NCBI RefSeq assembly: GCF_016907515.1
Contig: NZ_JAFBBY010000001.1
Span: forward strand, 248,001 to 312,000
Length of the DNA: 64,000 bases
Source: Nocardioides nitrophenolicus
Lineage (GTDB): Bacteria; Actinomycetota; Actinomycetes; Propionibacteriales; Nocardioidaceae
Direction of reading: 5' to 3'
The translations under genes were made by a program, and so were the position numbers. Shown one piece after another: positions 9,211 through 21,829 of the stretch (positions are counted from its first letter, which is position 1; the number at the start of each line of letters is the position of its first letter). The notes under the pieces were generated by a model. The model was not told where the DNA came from and made no database searches. It was given only the letters and a program-made list of their open reading frames with translations.

Positions 9211-10350
9211 TCACTTGATCTCGCCCTCGGGGACGATGGCGCCGTCCTTGACGGTGTAGGCGTAGACGTGGACGTCGGCCGGCTCGCCCTTGTCGTCGAA
9301 CTTCAGCTGCTTGGTGATGCCCTTCTCGTCGTAGTCGTTGACGAACTTCAGCATGTCGGCGCGGTTGTCCACGCCGTCCTCGATGCCGGCGAGGAAGATG
9401 CTCGCGGCGTCGTACGCCTCGGCGGCGTAGGTGCCGGGGGCCTCACCGAACTTGTCCTGGTACTGCTTCGCGAAGTCGGCCACGGCCGGGTCGGTGTCGG
9501 GGATGCAGGGGCAGGTGATGATGGTGCCCTCGGCGGCCTTGCCCGCGTCGAGGAAGGCCGGGTCCTTCACGCCGTCGGCCACGACGAAGGTGCCGTCGAA
9601 GCCACCATCGCGGAGCTGGCCGATGAGGATGGTCGCCTCGGCGTAGTAGCCACCGAAGAAGACGGCGTCCGGCTTGGCGTCGGTCACCTTGGTGACGGTC
9701 GCGGAGAAGTCGGTCTGCTTCTGCTGGATGGTGTCGGTGCCCTTGACGGCGGAGCCGAGGTCCTTCTCGACGATGCCGGCCAGTCCGGCGCCGTACTCGG
9801 AGGCGTCGTCGATGACGAAGACGGTGGACGCCTTCAGGGTGTCCTTGATGTAGCGCGCGGCGGCGGGACCCTGGGTCGCGTCGTTGCCGAGCGCACGGTG
9901 GAAGGTGTCCCAGCCGTTGTCGGCGAGGGTCGGGTTGGTCGCCGACGGGGTGATCGTCGGCAGACCCGCCTCGGCGAAGGTGTCGCCGGCAGCGGCGGAC
10001 TCACCGGAGAACGCCGGGCCCACGATGCCGATGACGCTCTCGTCACCGGCCGCCTCGGTCGCCAGGGCCGGCGCCTCGTCGGGGCTGCCCTGCGAGTCGT
10101 ACTTGACGTACTTGACCTTGCAGTCCGCGTCCTCGTTGTGCTGGTCGATCGCCAGCTGCGCACCCTGAATGATCGGCTTTCCGAGGCCGGCCGCGTCGCC
10201 GGTCTCCGGGCCGAAGAACGCCAGGCTCAGGTCGCAGGCCGCGTCGCCGCCGGAGCCGCCGTCCTTGTCCTCCGTCGTGCCGCATGCCGCCAGGCTCAGA
10301 CCGAGTGCCAGCGTCGCAACGCTGGCCGCGAATACCTTGTTAGGCCTCAA
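9211..10350 (-). CDS. livJ: Branched-chain amino-acid ABC transporter substrate-binding lipoprotein
   Basis: Receptor of the liv importer, about 379 residues. The N-terminus MRPNKVFAASVATLALG plus lipobox LSLAAC predicts a lipid-anchored protein. The mature part has the periplasmic binding protein fold of the Leu/Ile/Val group: FFGPETGDAAGLGKPIIQG, VIGIVGPAFSGESAAAG and AAEAYDAASIFLAGI. I chose the TTG at 10350 because an AAGGAAG ribosome site lies upstream and the signal peptide starts there; the longer open frame has no such support. First gene of livJHMGF. Confidence 0.9.
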   Translation of the reverse strand: MRPNKVFAASVATLALGLSLAACGTTEDKDGGSGGDAACDLSLAFFGPETGDAAGLGKPIIQGAQLAIDQHNEDADCKVKYVKYDSQGSPDEAPALATEAAGDESVIGIVGPAFSGESAAAGDTFAEAGLPTITPSATNPTLADNGWDTFHRALGNDATQGPAAARYIKDTLKASTVFVIDDASEYGAGLAGIVEKDLGSAVKGTDTIQQKQTDFSATVTKVTDAKPDAVFFGGYYAEATILIGQLRDGGFDGTFVVADGVKDPAFLDAGKAAEGTIITCPCIPDTDPAVADFAKQYQDKFGEAPGTYAAEAYDAASIFLAGIEDGVDNRADMLKFVNDYDEKGITKQLKFDDKGEPADVHVYAYTVKDGAIVPEGEIK

Positions 10351-10460
10351 GACAGTCCCGCTTCCTTGTTCGAGCCGGCAGGCAGCGGTCGCCACCCACC
10401 GGGATGTCCTGCCGCGGGAACCTACACCGGCAGCAGGGCCGGTGGAAGCAACTCGGTGGT

Positions 10461-10494
10461 CCAGGTCACAAATCATGACGAATCTGTTACCTGG
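10461..10494. promoter_or_regulatory. Inverted repeat in the livJ promoter region
   Basis: The arms CCAGGT (10461-10466) and ACCTGG (10489-10494) are perfect, and further bases inside match (CACAAAT against ATCTGTTAC). The site lies about 110 bases upstream of the livJ start and 22 bases past the end of the ANTAR gene. Likely an operator or promoter element of the liv operon; the regulator is unknown. Confidence 0.4.
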
Positions 10495-10515
10495 ACGACC
10501 CGAACGTCGGACGAT

Positions 10516-11133
10516 TTACGGGCTCGGCGTCCCTGGCACGCCGTGCGCGACGACACCGTCGGCCACCTCGCGCATCGACATGCGCAGGTCCATGGCCGTC
10601 TTCTGGATCCACCGGAACGCCTCGGACTCCGAGAGCGAGAGCTGCTCCTGCAGGATCCCCTTCGCCCGGTCGACCGCCTTGCGCGTCTCCAGCCGCTCGG
10701 TCAGGTCGCTGACCTCGTTCTCGAGCTGGCGGATCTCAGCGAACCGGCTCACCGCCATCTCGATCGCCGGCACCAGGTCGGACTGCGAGAACGGCTTGAC
10801 GAGGTACGACATCGCCCCCGCCTCCCGGGCCCGCTCCACCAGGTCGCGCTGCGAGAACGCGGTCAGCATCACCACCGGCGCGATCCGCTGGCCCGCGATC
10901 GCCTCCGCCGCCGCGATCCCGTCGAGCACCGGCATCTTCACGTCGAGGATCACCAGGTCGGGTCGCAGCTCCTCGGCCAGCTCGATCGCCTTCTGGCCGT
11001 CACCGGCCTGGCCCACGACGTCGTAGCCCTCCTCGACCAGCATCTCGGCGAGGTCCATCCGGATCAGGGTCTCGTCCTCCGCGATGACCACGGTGCGGGG
11101 CTGCGGCTGCTCGGGCGGGGCGGTCTCGGTCAC
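10516..11133 (-). CDS. pdtaR: ANTAR-domain response regulator (PdtaR-like)
   Basis: A 205-residue two-domain regulator. The receiver domain (about 14-125) has the acidic pair EDE, the phospho-acceptor Asp in LVILDVKMPVLDG, the Thr in MLTAFS and the Lys in YLVKPFS. A coiled-coil linker (EIRQLENEVSDLTERLETRK) leads to an ANTAR RNA-binding domain (about 140-197) with AVDRAKGILQEQ and SEAFRWIQKTAMDLRMSMREV. ANTAR proteins bind paired hairpins in mRNA and act as antiterminators when phosphorylated. The family includes mycobacterial PdtaR, whose kinase PdtaS is encoded elsewhere. Confidence 0.93.
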   Translation of the reverse strand: MTETAPPEQPQPRTVVIAEDETLIRMDLAEMLVEEGYDVVGQAGDGQKAIELAEELRPDLVILDVKMPVLDGIAAAEAIAGQRIAPVVMLTAFSQRDLVERAREAGAMSYLVKPFSQSDLVPAIEMAVSRFAEIRQLENEVSDLTERLETRKAVDRAKGILQEQLSLSESEAFRWIQKTAMDLRMSMREVADGVVAHGVPGTPSP

Positions 11134-11202
11134 GGGGTCAGGTTATCGGGCCGGGCGGTGCGGGGGCTCGGGAGTGTCTCGGCTACGGTTCTGCACGACA
11201 TC

Positions 11203-11275
11203 GCCCCGGTAGTCCAACGGCAGAGACAATGTGCTCAAACCACATCCAGTGTGGGTTCGAATCCCACCCGGGGCA
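11203..11275 (+). tRNA. tRNA with anticodon CAA (nominally Leu), short variable arm
   Basis: A 73-nt cloverleaf reads directly. Acceptor stem GCCCCGG pairs with CCGGGGC; the D arm is GTC...GAC with GG in the loop; the anticodon stem ATGTG/CACAT holds loop CTCAAAC (anticodon CAA); the variable region is 5 nt (CCAGT); the T arm is GTGGG-TTCGAAT-CCCAC; the discriminator is A. CCA is not fully encoded (ACCG follows). CAA reads UUG leucine, but bacterial tRNA-Leu normally has a long variable arm, so this is a class-I body with a leucine anticodon. Charging identity is therefore open. An IS element begins 10 bases downstream. Confidence 0.88.
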
Positions 11276-11284
11276 CCGCAACCG

Positions 11285-11342
11285 CGTCGTACCGGACGAG
11301 ATGGTCGTGAATCAGGCGGCTAGGTCAAGCGGTCGAAGCAAC
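11285..11342. repeat. Left terminal inverted repeat of the IS
   Basis: Begins CGTCGTACCGGACGAG and matches the reverse complement of 12610-12667 without gaps at about 46 of 58 positions. Its inner end abuts the transposase stop codon. Confidence 0.75.
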
Positions 11343-11344
11343 TT

Positions 11345-12589
11345 CTAGGCTGCTGCCGGGTTCGACAACAGCGCGTCCAGCGCTTGGGCTGGTGTCTTCA
11401 TGTCCAGGGTAGGACGTGGGCGGGCGTTGAGGCTGGCCGCGATCCGGCGTAGGTCGGCTGCGGTGAAGCGGGACAGGTCGCTGCCCTTGGTGAGCCAGTG
11501 GCGTAGCAGCCGGTTGGTGTTCTCGTTCGTGCCGCGTTGCCACGGCGAGTGCGGGTCACAGAAGTAGACCGGCATCGACAGGTCGGTCTGGATCTTGGCG
11601 TAGGCCGCGAGCTCGGTCCCGCGGTCCCAGGTCAACGACCGCCGCAGATGCTCAGGCAGTTGCGACATCTCCCGGATCATCGCCTCAGCCACGGACTCGG
11701 CGTCATGGCTGCCGGGCAGGTGCAACAAGATCGTGAACCGCGTGGCCCGCTCGACCAGCGTCCCGACCGCGGGACTCCCCGGGCTGCCCATGATGAGGTC
11801 GCCCTCCCAGTGACCGGGCACCGCCCGGTCCGCGACCTCGGGCGGGCGTTGGCTGATCTTGAACGCCTCCTTGTACGGGCTGTTCGCGCGCTTGACCCCG
11901 CCCTGCGGCTTACGTGCAGCCCGCTTGGTCGACAGCTGCCGGTAGAGGTCCTTGCGCAACCCTCCGCGGGTCTGGACGTAGAGCGCCTGGTAAATCGTCT
12001 CGTGCGACACACGGCCCATGATCGTGTGGGGCGACTCCTCACGCAGCACCCGCGCGATCAACTGCGGGGACCAACCGTCGTCCATCCAGGCCTCGATCCG
12101 CCGGCACAGGCCCGGCTCGGCGACCAGCCGGAACTCCTTGGGCCGTTTGCGCTTCACCACGGCCTGCTGGTGCGCCAGCGCGCCATAGTAGGAGCCGTCC
12201 GGGCCACTGTTGCGAGCGATCTCGCGACCGATCACCGACTTGTGCCGCTCGATCAGCTCACCGATCTGAGCAAGCGTGATCTTCTCGCCCCGTGCCCGAC
12301 ACTGCAGGCAGGCAGCGATCACAGCCCGGTCCTCACTGGTCAGCATGCGCCGCTGACCCACCCCGGCCTCCCCGGCCGCCCCGGGGCTAAGTCTGGTGCG
12401 GGCGCTGTCGATGCCCCCGACTCGGCCTGGCAGAAGCTCCAAGGTCACCGGAGCAGACTTGCGCCACCACTCCCACGCCGACTGCTTCGCCACGCCGACC
12501 TCGCTCGAGGCCTTCGCCAGCGACCAGCCTGTGCACACCAAGTCAAAGAACCGAGCACGGACCTCGTACGGCACACGCTGACGGACCAC
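11345..12589 (-). CDS. IS30-family transposase
   Basis: A 414-residue DDE transposase. The N-terminus has helix-turn-helix segments (FFDLVCTGWSLAKASSEVGV, then EKITLAQIGELIERHKSVIG in the IS30-type region). The catalytic core carries GHWEGDLIMG (first Asp, about residue 263), TWDRGTELA (second Asp) and PWQRGTNENTNRLLRHW (Glu). The frame is intact, so it may be active. The GTG start at 12589 has a GGAGG ribosome site 7-11 bases before it. Confidence 0.95.
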   Translation of the reverse strand: MVRQRVPYEVRARFFDLVCTGWSLAKASSEVGVAKQSAWEWWRKSAPVTLELLPGRVGGIDSARTRLSPGAAGEAGVGQRRMLTSEDRAVIAACLQCRARGEKITLAQIGELIERHKSVIGREIARNSGPDGSYYGALAHQQAVVKRKRPKEFRLVAEPGLCRRIEAWMDDGWSPQLIARVLREESPHTIMGRVSHETIYQALYVQTRGGLRKDLYRQLSTKRAARKPQGGVKRANSPYKEAFKISQRPPEVADRAVPGHWEGDLIMGSPGSPAVGTLVERATRFTILLHLPGSHDAESVAEAMIREMSQLPEHLRRSLTWDRGTELAAYAKIQTDLSMPVYFCDPHSPWQRGTNENTNRLLRHWLTKGSDLSRFTAADLRRIAASLNARPRPTLDMKTPAQALDALLSNPAAA

Positions 12590-12609
12590 AACACCTCCAC
12601 GGGAATGGT

Positions 12610-12667
12610 GTTGCTACGACCACTTGAGCCTGCCGGCGTTCTGACGACCATTTCGTCCGGTACGACG
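12610..12667. repeat. Right terminal inverted repeat of the IS
   Basis: Ends CGTCCGGTACGACG on the plus strand; counterpart of 11285-11342. It lies between the transposase start and the pyk stop codon. Confidence 0.75.
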
Positions 12668-12674
12668 GGAAAAC

Positions 12675-14138
12675 TCAGCGGCTGCGTCGGTACGCCGGCG
12701 CGACCTCGTTGATCGCGTCGCCCATCCGGTGCACGCGCAGCGCGTTCGTCGAGCCGGGGATGCCCGGGGGGCTGCCGGCGACGATGACGACGCGGTCGCC
12801 CTCCTTGACCCGGCCGATGCGGAGCAGCTCCTCGTCGACCTGGCGGACCATCTCGTCGGTGTGCTCGACGGTAGAGGTCTGGAAGGCCTCGACGCCCCAG
12901 CTGACGGCGAGCTGGGAGCGGGAGCGGGACTCGGGGGTGAAGGCGAGGACCGGGATGGAGCTGCGCAGGCGGGCGAGGCGGCGGGCGGAGTCGCCGGACT
13001 GGGTGAAGGCCACGACGTACTTGGCGCCGACGCGCTGGGCGACCTCCTCGGCGGCCTTGGTGATCACGCCCGACGGGGTGTGGGGGTCCCACTCGATGCG
13101 GCCGAAGCGGCTGAAGCTCTCGTCGACGAGGGCGTGCTCCTCGGTGGCGGTGATGATCCGGGCCATGGTCTCGACCGTGTGGACGGGGTGCTCCCCCACG
13201 CTGGTCTCGCCGGAGAGCATCACCGCGTCCGCGCCGTCGAGGACGGCGTTCGCGACGTCGCTGGCCTCCGCCCGGGTCGGCGCGGGGTTGGTGACCATCG
13301 ACTCCAGCATCTGGGTGGCGACGATGACCGGCTTGGCGTTGCGGCGGGCGGCGACGATGATCTTCTTCTGCAGGAAGGGGACCTCCTCCAGGGGGCACTC
13401 CACGCCGAGGTCGCCGCGGGCGACCATGAAGGCGTCGAAGGCGTCGACCACCTCGTCGAGGTTCTCGATCGCCTGCGGCTTCTCGATCTTGGCGATGACG
13501 GGGACGATCACCCCCTCCTCGCGCATGATCGTGCGCACGTCCTCGGCGTCGGCGGCGTTGCGCACGAAGCTGAGCGCGATGAAGTCGACGCCCAGGCGCA
13601 GCGCGAAGCGCAGGTCCTCGGTGTCCTTGTCGGACAGCGCGGGCACGGACACCGCGACGCCGGGGAGGTTGATGCCCTTGTGGTTGCTGACCTTGCCGCC
13701 GACCAGCACCTCGGTGACCACGTCGGTGGCGGTGACGTCGATGACGCGCAGCCGGATCTTGCCGTCGTCGATCAGGATCGGGTCACCGGGAGAGACGTCG
13801 CCCGGCAGCCCCTTGTACGTCGTGCCGCAGACCGTCGCGTCGCCGGCGACGTCGCGCGTGGTGATCGTCCACTGCTGGCCGCGCACCAGCGCGACCGGTC
13901 CGTCGGGGAAGGTCTCCAGCCGGATCTTGGGCCCCTGGAGGTCGGCGAGGATGCCGACGCCGTGGCCGGACGCGTCCGAGGCCTCGCGGACCAGCCGGTA
14001 GGCCTCCGCGTGCTGCTCGTGACTGCCGTGGCTCATGTTCAGCCGGGCCACGTCCATGCCGGCGTACACCAGCTCGCGGATCCTCCGCTCCGAACTGGTG
14101 GCCGGTCCCAGGGTGCACACGATCTTGGCTCTTCGCAC
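12675..14138 (-). CDS. pyk: Pyruvate kinase
   Basis: Glycolytic enzyme making pyruvate and ATP from phosphoenolpyruvate and ADP; 487 residues, normal length. The N-terminus is AKIVCTLGPATSSERRIREL with the following LNMSHG. The active-site segment is IAKIEKPQAIENLDEVVDAF and MVARGDLGVECPLEEVPFLQK near residues 215-255. The metal-site Asp and the regulatory C-terminal domain (ending GSTNALRVHRMGDAI) are present. Its stop codon is 7 bases from the IS30 element, which may have replaced its terminator. It starts about 90 bases from the gltD terminator region. Confidence 0.97.
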   Translation of the reverse strand: MRRAKIVCTLGPATSSERRIRELVYAGMDVARLNMSHGSHEQHAEAYRLVREASDASGHGVGILADLQGPKIRLETFPDGPVALVRGQQWTITTRDVAGDATVCGTTYKGLPGDVSPGDPILIDDGKIRLRVIDVTATDVVTEVLVGGKVSNHKGINLPGVAVSVPALSDKDTEDLRFALRLGVDFIALSFVRNAADAEDVRTIMREEGVIVPVIAKIEKPQAIENLDEVVDAFDAFMVARGDLGVECPLEEVPFLQKKIIVAARRNAKPVIVATQMLESMVTNPAPTRAEASDVANAVLDGADAVMLSGETSVGEHPVHTVETMARIITATEEHALVDESFSRFGRIEWDPHTPSGVITKAAEEVAQRVGAKYVVAFTQSGDSARRLARLRSSIPVLAFTPESRSRSQLAVSWGVEAFQTSTVEHTDEMVRQVDEELLRIGRVKEGDRVVIVAGSPPGIPGSTNALRVHRMGDAINEVAPAYRRSR

Positions 14139-14167
14139 GGCGCCAGCCTATCGGGCAATTGGAACGT

Positions 14168-14207
14168 GAAAAAGCCGACCCGCCCCGCGGGCGCGGGACG
14201 GGTCGGC
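14168..14207 (-). terminator. Rho-independent terminator of gltBD
   Basis: Read on the minus strand, a 15-bp stem with one mismatch (14193-14207 with 14174-14188) is followed at once by a run of T (TTTTT). It lies 22 bases past the gltD stop and is one of the few textbook intrinsic terminators in the window. Confidence 0.85.
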
Positions 14208-14228
14208 GGGGCCGTACGACGAGGTGGC

Positions 14229-15690
14229 TCAGACCACCAGCGGGCGCGCGGTCGGCGGGATCGGCGCCGGCAGCTGGGTGCTGCCGGTGAGGAAGGTGTC
14301 GACCCCGGCGGCGGCGGCCCGGCCCTCGGCGATCGCCCACACGATGAGCGACTGGCCGCGGCCGGCGTCACCGGCGACGAAGACGCCGTCGACATTGGTC
14401 GCATAGCTGTCGTCGCGCCTGATGTTGCCGCGCTCGTCGAGCTCCAGGCCGAGCTGCTCGACCAGGCCGGGCTGCTCGGGACCGAGGAAGCCCATCGCGA
14501 ACAGCACCAGGTCGGCCGGGATCTCCCGCTCGGTGCCCTCGTGCTCGACCAGCTTGCCGGCCTCGAAGGAGACCTCGACCAGGCGCAGCGCGCGGACGTT
14601 GCCGTCGTCGTCGCCGAGGAACTCCTTGGTCGACACGGCGTACACCCGCTCGCCGCCCTCCTCGTGGGCCGAGGACACCCGGTAGATCATCGGGTAGGTC
14701 GGCCACGGCTGTCCGCTCGGGCGCTCCTCCGTCGGCTGGGGCATGATCTCGAGCTGGGTGATCGAGGCCGCGCCCTGGCGGATCGAGGTGCCGAGGCAGT
14801 CGGCGCCGGTGTCACCGCCGCCGATGATGACGACGTGCTTGCCGTCGGCGCGGATCTGGTCCTCGACCTCCTCGCCGAGCGCGACCCGGTTGGCCTGCGG
14901 CAGGAACTCCATCGCCTGGTGGATGCCCTTGAGCTCCCGGCCCGGGACCGGCAGGTCGCGCGGGACGGTGGAGCCGATGGCCAGGACGACGGCGTCGAAG
15001 CGGTCCTTGAGCGCGTCGCCGGTGAGCTTGCCGGTGCCGACCTCGACGCCGGAGCGGAAGACCGTGCCCTCGCGGCGCATCTGGTCGAGCCGGCGCTCGA
15101 GGTGCTTCTTCTCCATCTTGAACTCGGGGATGCCGTAGCGCAGCAGGCCACCGGGCTGGTCGGCCCGCTCGTAGACGGCCACGGTGTGGCCGGCCCGGGT
15201 GAGCTGCTGGGCGGCGGCCAGGCCCGCGGGACCGGAGCCGATCACGGCGACGGTCTTGCCGGTCAGCCACTCGGGCGGCTGCGGCCGCACGAAGCCCGAC
15301 TCGTAGGCCCGGTCGATGATCGAGACCTCGATGTTCTTGATGGTGACCGCCGGCTGGTTGATGCCGAGCACGCACGCCGTCTCACACGGAGCCGGGCACA
15401 GGCGGCCGGTGAACTCCGGGAAGTTGTTGGTGGCGTGCAGCCGTTCGATCGCGCCGTCCCAGTCGTCGCGCCAGACCAGGTCGTTCCACTCCGGGATGAT
15501 GTTGCCCAGCGGGCAGCCGGAGTGGCAGAACGGGATCCCGCAGTCCATGCAGCGGCTGGCCTGGACGTTGATGATCGGCAGCAGCGCGCGGCCGATCCCG
15601 CCCGGGTAGACCTCGTCCCAGTCCTGGACCCGCTCCTCGACCGGACGACGCCCGGCCACCTCACGGGTGTTCTTCAAGAACCCCTTGGGA

Positions 15691-15698
<8 letters not shown>
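14229..15698 (-). CDS. gltD: Glutamate synthase, small (beta) subunit
   Basis: NADPH-oxidising subunit of glutamate synthase, 489 residues. The N-terminal iron-sulfur Cys clusters are [17 protein letters not shown] (about 48-64) and [13 protein letters not shown] (about 102-114). The FAD Rossmann motif is [15 protein letters not shown] near 153, the NADPH site is [14 protein letters not shown], and the second FAD motif is [14 protein letters not shown] near the end. It overlaps gltB by eight bases and is followed by the intrinsic terminator. It passes electrons to GltB. Confidence 0.97.
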
Positions 15699-20259
<4,561 letters not shown>

Positions 20260-20433
20260 CAGGGTTCTCCCGTCGACTACGTCTGCGTCCCGACGACCCC
20301 GCGGGGCCGGTGAGGGACGAACAGAAGGTGGGGCGCAAGGGACGGCATTGGCCCACGCGGCGGAGGCTTCAGGTTAGCAGCATGTCAACGCGCTGTGTCC
20401 CACCGTTTTCATCGCCGGACACCCCGGCGGCCC

Positions 20434-20553
20434 TCAGCCGAAGCGACCGTTCACGTAGTCAGCCGTGCGCGGGTCCTGCGGATTGTCGAAGATCACATCC
20501 GTGGGACCCTGCTCGACGATGACTCCCGGCGTGCCGTGGGCGGCCAGGAGCAA
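20434..20553 (-). pseudogene. 3' remnant of a phosphate ABC transporter ATPase (pstB-like)
   Basis: The last 39 codons of a minus-strand frame read LLLAAHGTPGVIVEQGPTD, then IFDNPQDPRTADYVNGRFG and a stop. The ending DY(V/I)xGRFG with the preceding GPTxxIFxNPxxxRT is the C-terminus of PstB. Upstream the similarity stops and a tandem repeat takes over, with no Walker motifs anywhere near, so only the tail survives. An intact pstB must lie elsewhere or this was a second copy. Confidence 0.65.
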
Positions 20554-20589
20554 CCCGGGGCACGTCCTCCAGCGGATCGGACCTTGGCG

Positions 20590-20694
20590 GCTCCGGAGGC
20601 GACGCCTGGGGTTCCGGAGGCGACGCCTGGGGTTCCGGAGGCGACGCCTGGGGCTCCGGAGGCGACGCCTGGGGCTCCGGAGGCGACAGGCGAC
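20590..20694. repeat. 21-bp tandem repeat, about five copies
   Basis: Unit GCTCCGGAGGCGACGCCTGGG, with copies differing only at C/T in the second base and at the last unit. Each unit contains the palindromes TCCGGA and AGGCG-A-CGCCT. As 21 is divisible by three, all frames stay open (for example GAPGVAS repeats on the minus strand), but no start, ribosome site or homology supports a gene. Confidence 0.85.
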
Positions 20695-20791
20695 ATGAAA
20701 AAGGGGCACAGCTACCCGCTCATCGCCCCGACGGCCGACCCGATGCGCAATGAGTCGAGTGGATCGACGGCAATTGGTTGTCGAACTCGGG

Positions 20792-21814
20792 TCAGATCGT
20801 GGACGAGTCCCCGTCGGCGGGCTCGGCGGCGGGCTCCGCGGGCTCGTCGGCGGCCTCGGCGGACTCGTCCCGGTCGGACTGGTCGGGCCGGTCGGACTGG
20901 TCGGCGGCCGGGCCGCGGCCGTCGACGTACACCTGCTCCTCGCGGCCGGGGCGGTTCCGGCTGGACCAGACGAAGTAGGCGGCGGCCGCGACGAACAGCA
21001 CGATCGAGGTCCACACGTTGAACCGCAGGCCGAGGACGTTCTCGAGCTGGACGTTGTCGACGCGGAGGTACTCGATCCAGCCGCGGCCCAGGGTGTAGGC
21101 CATCACGTAGACCGCCATCACCCGGCCGTACCCGAGGCGGAAGCGGCGCTCGAGCCACAGGATGACCGCGAACGCGGCCAGGTTCCACAGGCACTCGTAG
21201 AGGAAGGTCGGGTGGAACACGACCCCGTCGGCGTACGGGCCGCCGAGCGCGGTCCCGCACGCGGCGCCGCTGGTCTGCTCCCCGTCGACGAGGCACTGCC
21301 AGTGCTTCTGCTGGATCTCCAGGCCCCACGGCAGGTCGGTGGGCCGGCCGTAGAGCTCCTGGTTGAACCAGTTGCCCCAACGGCCGATCGCCTGCGCGAC
21401 CAGCACGCCCGGCGCGAGCGCGTCGAGCAGCGGCAGGATCTTGATGCCGCGCCGGCGGGCGCCGATCCAGGCGCCCACCGCGCCGAGGGCGACGCCGCCC
21501 CAGATGCCGAGCCCGCCCTCCCAGACGTAGAGCGCCTTGACCGGGTCGCCGCCGGAGCCGAAGTACTTCTCCCAGTCGGTGGCGACGTGGTAGAGCCGGG
21601 CGCCGACCAGGCCGAACGGCACCGCCCAGATCGCGACGTCCTGGACCTCGCCGAGGGTCCCGCCGCGGGCCTGCCAGCGCTTCTCGCCGATCCAGATGGC
21701 CACGACGATGCCGAGGATGATGCACAGGGCGTAGCCGCGCAGCGGGAACGGCCCGAGGTGCCACACGCCCTGCGACGGACTGGGGATGGTGGCGGCGATG
21801 AGGGCGGGAAGCAC
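20792..21814 (-). CDS. lgt: Phosphatidylglycerol--prolipoprotein diacylglyceryl transferase
   Basis: Membrane enzyme that adds diacylglycerol to the lipobox Cys of lipoproteins; 340 residues. The N-terminal FPLRGYALCIILGIVVAIW segment, the signature GRWGNWFNQELYGRPTDLPW (about 155-175) with the key Arg and Asn, and the C-terminal TLGRGWIEYLRVDN motif are present, across about seven membrane helices. The last 35 residues form an acidic, Ser/Ala/Glu-rich cytoplasmic tail common in actinobacteria. Several lipoproteins in this window (both amino-acid receptors and the SCO1-like protein) would be its substrates. It lies downstream of the trp genes. Confidence 0.95.
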   Translation of the reverse strand: MLPALIAATIPSPSQGVWHLGPFPLRGYALCIILGIVVAIWIGEKRWQARGGTLGEVQDVAIWAVPFGLVGARLYHVATDWEKYFGSGGDPVKALYVWEGGLGIWGGVALGAVGAWIGARRRGIKILPLLDALAPGVLVAQAIGRWGNWFNQELYGRPTDLPWGLEIQQKHWQCLVDGEQTSGAACGTALGGPYADGVVFHPTFLYECLWNLAAFAVILWLERRFRLGYGRVMAVYVMAYTLGRGWIEYLRVDNVQLENVLGLRFNVWTSIVLFVAAAAYFVWSSRNRPGREEQVYVDGRGPAADQSDRPDQSDRDESAEAADEPAEPAAEPADGDSSTI

Positions 21815-21829
21815 GGCGACTCCTGGGTC

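Larger units (their letters stand above)
11285..12667 (-). mobile_element. IS30-family insertion sequence, apparently complete
   Basis: A 1383-bp element with one transposase gene and long imperfect terminal inverted repeats. Outer 24 bases match at 23 positions, and similarity extends over about 58 bases. It sits between the 3' end of the tRNA (9 bases away) and the stop codon of pyk (7 bases away). I see no clear target-site duplication, so either it decayed or the true boundary differs by a few bases. Confidence 0.85.
20260..20791. other. Gene-free region between gltB and lgt
   Basis: This 532-bp gap holds the gltB leader (20260 to about 20400), a 3' remnant of pstB (20434-20553) and a 21-bp tandem repeat (about 20590-20694). 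A TTGACA hexamer on the minus strand at 20383-20388 could belong to a gltB promoter, but I see no good -10 partner. Confidence 0.6.

Noticed and set aside
9268..11310. Long plus-strand open frame of 680 codons
   Set aside because: It is antisense to livJ and the ANTAR gene, has a repetitive Val/Leu/Gly/Arg/Asp composition, and arises from GC-rich codon structure.
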